Below, in pieces: positions 23,096 through 35,500 of a stretch of 64,000 nucleotides of DNA. Position numbers and translations under genes: made by a program. The first letter of the stretch is position 1. Every line of letters begins with the position of its first letter. Origin of the DNA: Cymbidium sinense (taxonomy: Eukaryota; Streptophyta; Magnoliopsida; Asparagales; Orchidaceae); contig CM038232.1 of the NCBI GenBank assembly GCA_021442155.1, positions 57,939,436 through 58,003,435 on the forward strand, read 5' to 3'. The notes beneath the pieces were generated by a model. It saw nothing but the letters and a program-made list of their open reading frames with translations. It searched no databases and was not told where the DNA came from.

Positions 23096-24300
23096 AAATT
23101 TTCAAAATTCAAAAATTCAAAATCTATGGAGACAAAAATGATGCAAGTTCATTTCTCATTCTGATTTTTTTAGTGATTCAATTTTGGTTTGGTTTACTTA
23201 TCAGTGCAATGGGGCTCTAAATTCATCTTTACCTTCCCTCATGGATCTAGCCTTGGATGGTGACTTCCCTCATTTGGATTGATCCATTTTGTATGGATTT
23301 GGAGATCACTTGTGAGGGCATTCCCCTCATGGTCGGCGAAGAAGGTGGTGGCGGCCGATCATCGGGTAGACTTACCCTCGATTGATGTCCTCATTGAAGA
23401 GGAAAGTGGTTACCACAAACTTTGGTTTAGTCTGATACGCATTCAATTCTAGTGGTGGTTCATCCTCGAGTTGCACATGTTGCCAAGTGCTGCACCTATC
23501 ATCTATACCCTCCAAGGGTAAGGCTCCCCTAGTTTTGGCTTGCCTCCCACATTTGAGTATGGTCTAGCTCACACTCCTTACCATCATAAAAGAACCGTAT
23601 GGTCAAATGATTCCATATTGATAGCGAGAGCTTGAGGTAGGCAGGTCGACCATGGATGAGTCTACGATGATCACATCACCACTGGTTACAGAGAACCAAT
23701 TTCATCCTCTCTCAGAATCAGATAGAGAGGATGCAGGATCCATCATCTCCTCAGTGGTGCATCTACAACCAAAGTTTCTCAGTAGGAGGTGGTCTTTCTT
23801 CTTCCCTCGTGAGAGCATATATGCTTTGAGTCGGTCTTTGATTTATGATTATCCCCAACAGGGAGGTAGATCCATCAGGAGAGGGATTGTGAGGCCCACA
23901 CATCATACATATCATACAGCGACCAGGTTCAGCATCGGTCAACTCTACCTTGGTTGACTTTCCATTTCGGTGTGTACCATCTGATAGTATCCTCCTCACA
24001 GGGACCATCCATCATAGGAGGGCAACTCCTGTACACAGAGAGTCGGTGGTGTCTCCACCCCATCGCTCAACACCCATTCCATCCAAGGCCATGAAGGCCA
24101 CATCCGGGAAAAAATGTACCCCGTTGGTGATCCGGTTATGACCAAGGGATTCTACTCTTCCTACACCACCCATTATGGTAGGGCCAAGTTCTCATGCTTG
24201 ACCTTATAGTGGTGTGCGGAAGGAGTGGCCCAGCATCATGGTCTTCCTTCACCAACTCCACCCATTCAGCGGATCTGAGATGGTGATGGTTCTAGATATT
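23096..24300 (+). other. Leader to gag region of B, unidentified
   Basis: This part is more GC-rich than the array before it. It holds a frame of 101 residues (23652-23957) with a serine/acidic start (MDESTMITSPL) and another at 23950-24141. I cannot match either to a known family. Ogre elements may carry an extra ORF upstream of gag, so a decayed copy of that, or the N-terminal part of gag, are the two likely readings. No counterpart occurs in A or D because those parts are outside the window. Confidence 0.4.
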
Positions 24301-25690
24301 CCGGATGATGATTAGTGGCGGTAGAGGATCATCCCAAGATTGTTACCCTATTACAGCCAACATTGATTATCATTCTTCTAGTGAGTACATACAAGATTGA
24401 CTCAACTTAGTGAGGTTGGTGCCTCTGTTCGATGGCGATCACACCAAGCTATTTATACAGTAAATTAGATCAATCCTTAGATGAGATAGTTGCACACTAT
24501 TTTATGGAGAAAAAGGAGATCTTAGATGCATGCGATGAAGAAAGAGTCGATCCGAAGATGACTTGATGGGGATTCAGGTGTATGCATGGTCAATACTATA
24601 GGTTCTCTTCTTAGGGAATAATAGGCCATGGAAGGTGATGAGGTTGATCAAGGAGACACCACAAAATCAACCCATCACCTCATAAGGTAGAAAGATGAGC
24701 AGTTGATAGGCACAATTTGCAGGACTTGTTGGCGTAGTGCTTGAAGCAAGCCCCTCAGTTCATCCTATACAATGTCGTTAGTCAACTGAGCTAGTCATGT
24801 CTTAGATCCAGTTAAGACTCTACCTCCCATTGAGCAAGGTAGCACTAGTATGTATAGGAAGGTAGTGGATAGTACCTCCATACATGAAAAGATCTGAAAT
24901 CCATGGTTGAGCAGCAGGTGAAGGAAGCTTGGCTCAAGCGGGAGGATCATCGTTCAAAGGGTAGACCCCGGAGGAATTTGATGCTATCCAATATCCCAAG
25001 GGTTTCATGCCTCCTTCCTTCAAGAGCTTGATGGTAGTGAATCGACATAGCTCACTTGGTAGTTGTTTGCAACATGGGTGCGTGATGCTTTACTCTTTAG
25101 ACTCTTTATTAGTAGCCTATCGAGTATCACTTTTTATTGGTATGTTGAATTGCCCAATGATTGTTAAGACATTTGAGTTAGAGTAACTCTTCATCAAGAG
25201 ATTTCTTTGGAGCTTCAGAAGGGTTATATAGGTGATCTCATTGTAGCCCAACAACACTCGGTGAGTCACTTGTTGATTATATTCTGATAACTGAGTATGA
25301 AGTGTGAACCTGAATATAGCATGCAAATGCCATTGAGATTCTCTTGAAGAATATCCATGGCCAGGCCTTCATGCTTAAGGGCTTCACCATAAAGACATTT
25401 GAGAAGCTAATCAATAGGACAACTAGTCTACAAGGAGAGGCCAAATAGTTGCCTTTTTTAGATCAGTTGCAAAATCCCAAAAGGTCTATGAGAAGAAACC
25501 TGAAGCGGTAGTTGACGGTTGAGAAGCGACGACTAGAGATCAGTCAGACCATGACCTGTAGCCTCCACCTCCTTTTTCCACCAAGCAAACATACCGGCCT
25601 CCACGGCCACCACCACCGCCTGACCACCCTCCCATACCGGTGCATGCATATCCACCAGGTAGCTATGGTCCACTACTCTATTAGATAAGT
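24301..25690 (+). pseudogene. gag: Element B gag remnant
   Basis: This is the capsid region of B, badly broken. The clearest part is the C-terminal half near 25340-25440, where a frame reads LKNIHGQAFMLKG followed by TFEKLIN, a pattern like the gag end of Tat elements (family: LLPEYQ..M...PL.TFE.L). A proline-rich tail follows (about 25566-25683: PPPPFSTK, then RPPRPPPPPDHPPIP) and ends in a TAG. Upstream, 24360-25300 has stops in all frames and only weak likeness to capsid sequence. Gag would form the virus-like particle. The order leader, gag, zinc-finger block, protease fits the lineage. Confidence 0.6.
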
Positions 25691-25779
25691 TAAACAAACC
25701 TTATTCTTTTAAGAGGAGGTAATCAGGCTTTAAGAATCTTAAAGAAACTTGATTTTTAGCTAAGAGACGAAGTTGGCAA

Positions 25780-27290
25780 AGTCATGATCCAAACTTTTGC
25801 CCTTACCACCATATGCTAGGCACATTTTGGAGGATTGCTTTACATTCAAGGATTGGCTTGAACAGTTTCAAGAGGTGTATCATTATCCCAAAGGAATACC
25901 TTGTGGAACAACCTTCAGTTCCATTAGGGTAATCCTTGGGGATAGATCCTACCAAAACCAAAGAAGGTTGGGACATTTCTTTGTCTAAAACCTCTAAGAA
26001 AATAGAAGATCAAGAAGCTTTCCTTGTGTGTCAACTCAAACCTCAACACCAAGGAAGGTTTGCAAGTTCAATGTAACTCTAGGAAAGTGGGAGCTGAGGT
26101 AGCGGGCATGTGCTTAGGATAGCCCCTGCCACCCATCGTGTCAGATTCTACCATTGCGGCTTCCACACGGTGACTTCTACCATTTAGTTCTTCTATTTTT
26201 TGTACTAGTAGAACTCTTGTATCGGCGGATAAGGGCATCAAATCCCTTACCACTCACTTACTTGACTTCTACTTTGTACTCCAAATGCTTCCAAGAAATT
26301 GAAGAATAAAGCTAATTTGAATTACATCATGTCTCTTTGATGAGTTATCTTCTTCTATTCCTAGATAACTCTTCAAGTCTAATTAACTATAATTTTGATC
26401 TTCCTCTTTATATTTAGAGTTGGACTTTCCAACTCACGAATACTATGGGTTCCTCTTGAGATAGACTTAGAATCATCGATTTGAGAGTCCATAGGAGAAG
26501 GCTGGGTGAGCTTTGAAGTAGTAGAACTTGCCACCACCTTGCCTCCAGATATTACTGAAGTCAACCTTCGTAGTGGCAAGTTCTACCTCATAGGATAGCA
26601 CCTCTAGATGGAGGAAAACAAGTCATTGGTACTGAAGATCAAGAATCCCCTCTACAAGATACTCCACCTTTGGATATGCTTGTGGAAGACTAGCCGAAGG
26701 TGGAATATGATGTCCTTTCTCATCTAAGCTAAGCATAGATGATGCCCTTGTCTTATCCAAAGAGATGAGGGAATCACTAATCAAGTCTCTCCATGATCTT
26801 GAAATATGCTTAGCTTTCAATATAGGTGAGGAAGCACACTATGCAAAAGAAGCCCAAGGGATGAAGACTTTCTTGGGGACTTGGAGCACAACCATCCCTA
26901 TACATTATAGTTGACATGGGCAGTTGAGACTCCCAGGTTCTCATGGATTAGGTGCATCAGCAAACATTATGAGTCTAAAGACCCTTATTTGAAGATCAAC
27001 ATCTACTCTCAGGAGATAGGATGATGTTGTTGAGGATTCAATGATCAAGGTAGTGATTTAGGTTCTATAGTGTTTCATTGAGATCGATGTGAAAGGCTGA
27101 AGCTAATTCTACATCATTTTGAATACTTCATTCTTGCTTTTCTTGGTAGGCCTTGGATACATCAGAAAGATCAGTTCCATCCCTTCATCGATTGTATCAA
27201 GTTGAGAAAGATGGAATTAATTGCGGGGGGCAAAAACCTTTCTCAGTTAGAGAGGTTGAGATTTATGAGGATGCGACCTATTATCTTTCT
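25780..27290 (+). pseudogene. pro: Element B Cys/His block and protease remnant
   Basis: At 25795-25870 two frames together show a Cys/His cluster typical of the gag-pro border in Tat elements: CPYHHMLG in one frame, then HILEDCFTFKDWLEQF in another, so a frameshift lies between. An aspartic protease start is suggested near 26910 by a VDMG-like motif after a hydrophobic run. The strongest landmark is LGRPWIH at 27142-27162, inside LAFLGRPWIHQKDQF, which marks the protease C-terminal side in this lineage. The matching motif in D is at 52518-52538. The protease would cut the Gag-Pol polyprotein. Several stops and frameshifts make it non-functional. The minus-strand frames here (26379-26579, 26623-26820) are shadows. 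Confidence 0.72.
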
Positions 27291-27840
27291 CAAAATATCC
27301 TTTCTCATAAACTTGGACAAAATTTAAATGCAAATGCAAAAGCAAAATAAAACGAAGCAAAATAAAAGATAAAATAAAATGAAAAGGAAAAGAAAAGTCC
27401 AAGTGAGCAAGATAGGGGAATTGAAGAAGTGGATCCGCATATCACATTGCAGTTCATTCCATCCATATGGATATATGGGTAGAATGGTTCAACCTCCACT
27501 AGGTAGAATAGAAACAAGGTAGTTCAGGGAGACCTAGTTGGCCTTGAAATAGATGTCATGTTCCAGTTAGGAGTACTATTCACATAGACTTGGAATCTAG
27601 CTAGAAGGATGAGTCTAATGTGATTAGTATACAAGCCAACCCCTAGTGGGTTTCATTGGAGGTGACTTTTGATCCAACAAGAGACGAAGACCAGGCCTCC
27701 AAGAAAAGTAAAGTATTTGAATCTGGTTCATGTGAAACTATTTGGCAGTAGCTAGGAACCTTAGCTCTTACCTCACACGAGAAAGTTGAAGGTTTAGTAG
27801 TTAAGGAAGTCCCTAAGTCTTCAGTGACATAAGCGAGAAG
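27291..27840 (+). other. Pro-RT linker of B
   Basis: The linker begins with a lysine/alanine-rich low-complexity run (27325-27400). It then holds decayed sequence without recognisable domains, and from about 27720 the part that corresponds to the start of the A remnant at 10802. In Ogre elements an intron has been described between pro and RT; I see no splice signals clear enough to claim one here. Confidence 0.45.
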
Positions 27841-29110
27841 AGGTTCTTTTTGGGCTCATCATCCTCAAGTCGAGCTTGATGTAGGACTTGAGGAAGATAC
27901 AATTAATGGAATTACCTTTTGACTTTTACGTCTTGTGCTTAAAATCTTATACTGAAGGTTTAGTTCCTTACACTTGGTCCAAGCTTCAGTCGAGAATAAA
28001 AGTTATGGAATATCTGAGGAAGCACAATCAAGGCGACTAGGATTGATATAGTGGGTCGGTCGATGAAGAAAGATTATTACTGTTGTCACCATATTTGGAT
28101 TTTGATAGATTCTCCTCACATCCCCAACTCTTATGAGAATGTGTGTTTAGAAACTTGAGATGATCGGATGATCTCAAGTCAAGAGGCACCCGAGTTTGAA
28201 GGGAGATTCATTCAATAATTGACAAGATAAAAGAAGTCAACCTTGGGACAAAAGAAAATCCTCACGACATACATGATTCGTTCTTTGAATGAAGAAAAAA
28301 CATGACTTAGTTAGGCTATTGGATGAGTTTAAAGGCGCATTGGAGTTATGAAGAAATATCGGATTATCTCACGTTGTGTCCACAAGCTAGCAATACATTA
28401 TTAAGCAAGCTAGGCATGCGATTAGAAATTGAACAACATGTCATTTTGAAGTCGACGTCGATGTTGGTTTCATCGAGGGAAGAAAAATATCCTATTTAGT
28501 TAGTGTCATCTCGGTTAAGAAGAATGGAAATTCATTTGCATTGATTTTAGGGACTTAAATAAGCATGTCACAGGATGAGTTTTCTCTTCTATAGAATTAA
28601 TGGTGGACATTACTCATCTCTCATGCTTCTCTTTCATGGATGGATCATTTAGCTATAATCAAATAGATGTCTCTAAAGATGAAAACGCTTTCTAAACCCA
28701 TTCGAAATGCCTTTTGCCTTAAAAAATGTTGCTACATACCAGCGAGCCGACTCAATTCTTCAACGAACTCATCATCATCGGGTTGGGTGCTGTTGATGAT
28801 CTAGTAGTCAAAGGCGAAAAGGAAGACCATCTCTTTGACTTGAGTTATTTTCAAATGGTTAAGACAATATAACAAAATAATCCCCAGAAGTGTTCATTGA
28901 GGAACTTTGGGAAATTCTTTAGGTTTGTTGTTGGGAGTAATAGATCAAGAAAGAAAAGATTAAAGCTATCTTAGAAATGCCACCTCACGGAGAGTTTAAC
29001 TCAACTTCGGAGATCCTTTCAAAGGATGGGTGTATCTAAGGCTGCTTTATCTCGCAAACTTATGGGAGATGCAAGCCCTTACACTTTCAAAAGGATGCTA
29101 AATTCAAGTG
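27841..29110 (+). pseudogene. pol: Element B reverse transcriptase remnant
   Basis: This is the RNA-dependent DNA polymerase of B. Landmarks in order are an LGTKENP motif (about 28238-28260), the HKLAIHY region (28380), RLEIEQHV (28420-28445), ICIDFRDLN-like sequence (28535-28560), FMDGS-like sequence with the first catalytic Asp (about 28635-28650), and the catalytic box, here A-V-D-D (28789-28800) instead of Y-V-D-D. The IKAILEMPP motif is near 28960-28985. Compared with the homologous half in A, it carries many losses of 1-12 bases that shift frame, and several stops. The protein cannot be made. Nucleotide likeness to A is clear through the whole domain, including the KGEKEDHLFDL tail after the active site. 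Confidence 0.85.
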
Positions 29111-29570
29111 GGATGACAAGTGTATGCATTTAAGACATCAAAGTACATCCCTATCAGGTCTGATCCTTTACCTTCTTGCATTGGATGACTCTCTATTGCT
29201 CATTGGCCCAAATAATGATGAGGAAGAAAAGCACTCTACTACCTCGTCATCATCGATCCTGAAGCAAACTATCCACCTATTGAAACATTGCCTAGCTTTG
29301 ATCTTTGCATCTGAGAAGCTATGACACTACATATTTTCTCATAAGGTGAACTTTATCTTAAGAACCAATCCACTACAGTACCTCATGACACGGCCAATGC
29401 TTTCCAGATGTTTGGCTCGCTGGTCCATGATACTCTCACAGTTTAATATCATATTTGTACCCCTCCGTGAAGTAAAAGGTCAAGCACTAGCGGATTTCTT
29501 AGTAGCACACCCACTTCCTGCTAATTATCTACTTAGTGACGATCTCCTCGATGATCAAATCATGAACTTA
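29111..29570 (+). pseudogene. pol: Element B RNase H domain remnant
   Basis: This is the RNase H that follows RT in Ty3/gypsy elements and degrades the RNA strand of the hybrid. Frame 29124-29324 shows LLALDDSLLLIGPNNDEE, then IHLLKHCLALIFASEKL. The next frame (29346-29642) shows LRTNPLQYLMTRPML, RCLARWSMILSQFNIIFV, then GQALADFLVAHPLP. This matches the conserved order 'H-C-L-A', 'T-D...P-L', 'A-D-F-L' in this family. A single stop and a frame change separate the two frames. The corresponding part of A lies at about 40610-41000. Confidence 0.85.
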
Positions 29571-29960
29571 GGGAAAACTGGCAACTGCCGATGGGAGATG
29601 TATTTTGATGGTGCTGCTTCTTTTCTTAAAGGTGAAGCATGATTATCTTGTCCAGAAAGCGGGGAAGGAATAGTTCTCTAACTCAACTTGTGAGATTCTC
29701 ATACTATCTTTTCAACCCTGTACCAACAAAGCAGTATGAGGCTTTGATTTGGTTTGGAGTTAGCCATCACTATCATGTCAAGCATCAACATCTTTGGGAT
29801 TCTTAGATGGTCATCAACCATTATTGGGTCCTACCAGTCCTCAAACAAGCTTCATCATTACTGAGTATACCATGAATGTTGGATTCCCATCTACTACAAG
29901 GTTCCCAGAATGAGAACATAGTAGCGGATGCCTTGGCCCTTGAAGAGTTGGCATGTCGGA
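29571..29960 (+). pseudogene. pol: Element B second (archaeal-type) RNase H remnant
   Basis: The domain starts WEMYFDGAA at 29592-29618, in the same frame as the end of the first RNase H. Later pieces correspond to the family pattern: GLELAIT-like sequence near 29755, the 'IIGSY' piece near 29822, and an 'ENIVADALA'-like piece near 29915. The first Asp of the active site (YFDG) is kept. A second, separately acquired RNase H placed between the usual RNase H and integrase is known from the Tat lineage and supports the classification. Stops at 29640 and beyond disrupt it. Same arrangement in A at 41066 onward. Confidence 0.78.
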
Positions 29961-30059
29961 AGATGAGTCCATTTCAATAAGGGTCCAAAATAGACAAATC
30001 CTATCCTTATTGATTGAACTCATAGAGACTTTCTCTTGAAGGGAGGTTGTCATTTTCAA

Positions 30060-31210
30060 AATGGACAAGAGCTGGGTGAAGGCAATAGATTACTTGAACA
30101 GAACAAACCTCAAGAGAAATCTCAAGCCATCGGGTGAAACAAAGAATTTCACTCTTGTTGATGGCACCTTGTAATCCTTTGACAAAATATGGTTATGTTA
30201 TTTAGACAAACATGAAGCTGATTATAATCGAGGTCGGTTATGTGGAGCTCATCGGTGGTCAGAAGATGAAATGAAGATCAAAGACTTGGATACTCGGCCT
30301 TCTATGATCACGCAGTCATGGATGTAGCTAGAGATGCCATTAGTGTCGTGCGGTGTGGTCCTCCACCACCACCCAACATTCTACACCTACATTGACTTCA
30401 TGGCCATTTGAGTGTTGGTACCGTATTGTAGGTTCGATCGATCCTCCTTCTTCCAAGGGCATCAATTCATCTTAACTCTGCTACTTTTCAGTGGGCAAGT
30501 CATCCACTCGAGAGTCATACTCACCATGTGCTTCAATTTTTCAAGAACCATATTGTATATAGGTTCGGGGTGCCTCGATGAATTATATCCGATAATGGTA
30601 TTTCATTGAAAAGCACAAAGATCAATAACTTTTCCAGAAGACACATTATAGATTGGAGATACTCCACCATCTACTACCCCAGAGCTAATGGTTTAGAAGA
30701 AGCATTCAACAAAACTCTCATCCAGATACTAAAGAAGACTCTTGATGATAATGCGAGTGGAATGTTGTGGTTAAGCTTGTGGGCCTACCGCACCACATAT
30801 CAAACTCAACTCGGTCTATTTTCTTAGTGTATGGGTTGAAGCCATTCTTCCTTAGAAGTTCAACTCCATCACTAAAGGATAACATTGGGTAACAAGATCA
30901 CTATAGAGCGAATGCAAAGTTGCTGGTTAGAAGAGCTTGAGGTTTGGAGGAAAGTCACCGCGAGAACCTCAGTTGTACAAGCCAAAATGATTCAAGCTCA
31001 CAACAATGGTCCACCCAGTCTTTTAGTAGGAGAACTTGTTAGTCAGGAGACTAATTGTTGCCCTTCAAGATGGGAGGCAAGTTTGAACCACTTGGGAAGG
31101 CACATGTCATAGAAGGCCTACCAAGGAGGATCTTATCATCTTATTGATTGTAAAGGGGAACAGTCGATGCTTCCAATTAGTGGGCTCTATATAAAGAAAT
31201 ATTACCCATG
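30060..31210 (+). pseudogene. pol: Element B integrase remnant
   Basis: The integrase inserts the cDNA into host DNA. The N-terminal zinc-binding part is represented by LCGAHRW near 30240-30260. The catalytic core shows the DNG region near 30590, then YSTIYYPRANGLEEAFNKTL (30658-30717), which contains the third acidic residue, then LWAYRTTYQTQ. The C-terminal part, around 31060-31190, corresponds to the clearer version in A (42577-42882). The core is split among at least three frames and contains stops (for example at 30603 and 30824). There are 350 bases of poorly matching sequence between the first RNase H pieces and the zinc part. Confidence 0.83.
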
Positions 31211-32573
31211 AAACAAAACTTGTTTGAAAATAATTCATTAATAAAAAGAACAAAAACCTGATTCCATTCATCAAATCTTCTCTTCTTTTCAAAGTGTTGT
31301 TAGCTTGTCTTACGAATCCACCATGGCATGTTTAGGTAGGTGTAAGAGTCCCCAGGTGGCATCTATCCTCTTTTACACAAACACAATCTCAATGCTATTA
31401 GAATAGGTGTAAGAGAACAGAGGAATCTATGTCAATTAGCATAACTAAGTTAGGTGTGAAGAAGCTTCCTTTGGGAATTCTTGTTGCCATCTGTGGCATC
31501 ATTTCATAATTCCCCAACATGTTTTAAGGTAGGTGTAAGAGTCCCCCAGAGGGGTTCCATTCCTTTTAGCACATGCACACAACAATCATAAATCTTTTAT
31601 CTCAAGCTATTTTGATGTGGGAGCTCATGTCACTCACTCATTAGGCTGCTCTAGGTGGGTCTACTACCAGTATGTCACCATAGTGGTCTCTTATTTTTGG
31701 AAGATGTGAGTCCACACTTTCTTCCTAACTTGATCATTGCAAAACCGATCATTTTGCCGGTAAGCTACCTCATGTTACTTTGTTCTTAAGAAGATGTGAG
31801 TCCCTGCTTTCTTCTTGAACTAGCTCATGCTCTAACTAGGTTGTATATTTGAGGTTTAGGATAAATCCCCAGGCTCCTTTCCTCTTGACTACTTTTGTTG
31901 TTATAAGTCCCCAGTGGCATTCACTCATAGTCTCCCTTGGTCGCAAAAAAGGACTATCCCCAATCATTTGTTATGGGAAGATGTGAGTCGAGCTTTCTTA
32001 GGATTGATTGTTGCAAATGAGCACCTTAGGTTGGTTTGTTCACCATGCTAGACTCACGGTGAGTACACCACTCTTCATATATATGAGTTCCTAAGCTTTC
32101 TCCTTAAGTTGGGCACCAAATGCCTATTGAATTTATGACTAGCCATGTCATATTCTCAAGGGTGTTGGATTAACCCATTACTGGCCCCATCCCCTGTGGA
32201 CACTCTATTTGGATCAAGTCCTTTGCAGCCCCATTTAGACACTACGGTTACTTTTGGATTGGAGTTCCTCAGCCATATGGTTGGATTTTTTGTTAGATGC
32301 ACAAATCTCCCTTGATAAATAGATAGGTCTAGGCGATATAAGCTCCTTCTCGGTTTGATCCCTCCAAACTAATAAGATTCCTAAAATAAATAAAATTAAT
32401 TCTTGTGGATTAGATTCAAGCCTCCAAGAGCCTTCTCTGGCGGGCATCCTATCTTTAGGTGTAGAACTCCATGGAATTCACGACAACTTGAGTTAAGACA
32501 AATCCTCGGGTCGGTACTCACTCCATAGTCTCCCTTGGGTGGGGTTCAATCTGTTCGCCTATTGGGTGCCCTT
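31211..32573 (+). repeat. 3' non-coding internal region of B with tandem modules
   Basis: This is the spacer between integrase and LTR3. The module 'aggtgtaagagtcccc' occurs at about 31337 and 31530. The 'gaagatgtgagtcc' module occurs near 31700, 31793 and 31978. It matches the C block at 675-3222 and the A block at 42883-44886. There is no clear canonical polypurine tract directly before LTR3; the closest G-rich run is GGGTGGGG at about 32536-32545. Confidence 0.75.
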
Positions 32574-35500
32574 TGTTGACTTCTTTTTTAGGATGAGCTC
32601 TCAACACCTCCATTTATACATAGACTCTCTTAGACTTTAAGTTCCAGTCTTAAGATCTAGTGATTAGTGGACACTCCCAGCCCAGAAGACTTAGAAGAGT
32701 TAGTCCAGGAATAGGTCATGCTTGAGTATTAGGAAAATTTTACCCTTTAGCTTAAACCATTCCTCACTTTCCTTCTTTCAAGTCAAACTCCAAATCAATC
32801 CTATTAGATTTTTTCAAACTCAAATAAATTCCATGATTCAATTCCATGATTGAACTCCATGGCCAAATTCCATAAAAAATTCCTAAATCCTTAATTCTTT
32901 CTTAAGGACTAAGCCAAAATCATGATTCAAACCTATTCAATTTTTTGAGATTATCTCTTGATCTATTTATATTCTCATTTATATTGAGATTTTCTCTTGA
33001 TCCATTTATGTTCCCATTTATATTCTCATATATAAATGAAATATAAATTCAAACCCATCAAATCAAATTCAAAATTCAAAATTCAAAATCAATTCATGAA
33101 ATTTTCTTGAGGCCCTTTAATTTTTCATTAAAGGATTTAGCCAAAATCAACTCCAAACCTTAATCAAACCCCTTCAAATTCATGGGAATTTCTCAAAACT
33201 TATTTTTCCTCATTTATATTCACATATATAAATGAAATATAAATATAACTCTGTCAAATCAAACCCTCAAATTAAATTCCAATTTTAAAATGCTTGAAAT
33301 TCCCTTAAATCCCTTAATTTTTCATTAATGGATTTAACCTAAACTTTGATCAAATCATTTCAAACTCATGGGATTTTCACAAAACATATTTTTATTCTCA
33401 TTTTTGTTCTCATATATAAATGAAATATAAATATAAATCAATCAAATCTAATCCAAAAGTTAAATTTCAATTTAAAAATTCACTTAAATCCTTTAAATCC
33501 CTTTTAATGGATTTAACCCAAATCATGATTAAACTCTTTCAAATTCTTGAACATATTTCATGATAAATTTATATTCTTATTTATATTTACATATATAAAT
33601 GAAATATAAATTCAAACAATCAAAACAACTCCAAAAATCAAACTCAAATCCACTCAAAATCAAATCTATGCCTTTTAAGCTAAAATCTTGAACTTAGTCA
33701 AATCATCTTCAAATCAAGCCAAATCATTGATTTTCTCTCATGGTTCAATCAATCCTATAATCATGAGCTCATATATAAATTCAAACTCTAATCAAACAAT
33801 CAAAACCTAAATGAAAAATCAAACCCAAAACTCCTTCATATTCTTTCTTTGAATATGAAATTTTCAAATGGATCAAAATCCATTTGACTTCAAACCACTT
33901 ATAAATGGATTTATATTTCAATCATAAGTCCATATACAAGATTAGTCAAACTTCAAATCAAGCTTTGACCAAGCTATTTCACTTGACCCAAAGTGACCTA
34001 AAGTACCCTTATGAACCAACTTTTGATCCTAACCAAATTGGATTGAACCAAACTCATCTATCATCAAATCATCATGGGATGATCAATTCAAATTGGGTCA
34101 AAGTCAAACCTAGGGTTGACCAAAACACTTAACCTAAAATGAAACCCATAGCCAAAATCACCATAGGCCAAATTGATTGAAACCATTGATCCAAGTTCAC
34201 TCATGACCTATGTTTGAACTTGACCAAGTCAACATTTGAGCATAACTAGCCCATTGGCCCACTTGACCCAAGTTGACCCATTTTGACCTAAAGGGCCAAA
34301 ATGTGTCAAAACTTGATCTAAGCCAAATTGATTGAAACCAATGGGTCAAGTCCATCCCAAATCACTTGTGGATTGACCAAAGTCTTTGCCAACTAGACCC
34401 AACTAGCCAATTGACATTCAACATGACATAAAGGGGTCTTGTTGAGCCAAAATTGAACTTAACCCAAATTGATTGGAAACAAAGATACCAATCCTCCATA
34501 TGTAACCAAACCTAAACCTACCCTTGACCTAACCAAATAGGTCAAATGGGTCAAATGGGTCAACTTGACCCATTTGACCTAAATGAGTCATATGATCCAA
34601 AACCAAATAATCCAAAATTGAAGGCACCAAAACATTTCAAATGGTCATATGAACTTGACCCAACCCTTGGTTTGTTGAATTTGACAATTGGTCAACTTGA
34701 CCCAAGTTGACCTAAATGGGTCAACATGAAAACAAACCTATCAAATGGATTCAAATCCAATGAAACTTGGCCAAACCTATTTCTCAACATACCAAACAAA
34801 ATTAAAAATAACAAAATGACCATTTTACCCTAGGCCATAGAACAAATTTTGGCTAGCCATGGTATTGGTCATACCCTCATCACTTGAGGCTTTCCTAAAG
34901 CTCAAGGGACTAGTGGTACACCCAATGGGTTTGGGTCAACCCATTTGACCCATGGACCAAACCCAACCCTTAGCCAAATTAAAATTTCAAACTCCCCTAA
35001 GCTCAATTCAAACATGGGAGTTGGCATTCCACTTGCCAAACCAACCATGTGCATGATTTAACCACAACCTCCATATGGTCATTGGATCAAAATGGCAAGC
35101 TCATTATGCTCGATTGCCATAGGGGATATACTCCCCAAGTCAAAAATCTCACCACTCACTCGATTGGTCAGAAGTTAGCAATCATCAGAGAGCATCCCAA
35201 GCCTTAAGAGATTGATCTTCTTCTTGATTTTGTGTAGAAATAGGGGAGGTGGAGTGATTATCAAACTTCTTCTACACTTGATCCCAATTCCTACACTCAT
35301 CATCAGGACCAAATCAAGCAGCCCGCTTCCATGAGTTCCCACAAGGGAGAATTGGATCAAAGTCACAAGGATCTTGAAGAGGAGTTGGTCCACCATTGAT
35401 CCACTCAACCTCAAGGCTAGAAACTTCAGGCTTGTCTCCACTAGAAGCTACCTCATCGATCTCAGTGTGATCACCCAGTGAGGTTGATTTTGACCACTTG

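Noticed and set aside
27305..27517. Phe/Tyr-rich minus-strand frame as a membrane protein
   Set aside because: It is the complement of a lysine/alanine-coding low-complexity run in the pro-RT linker.
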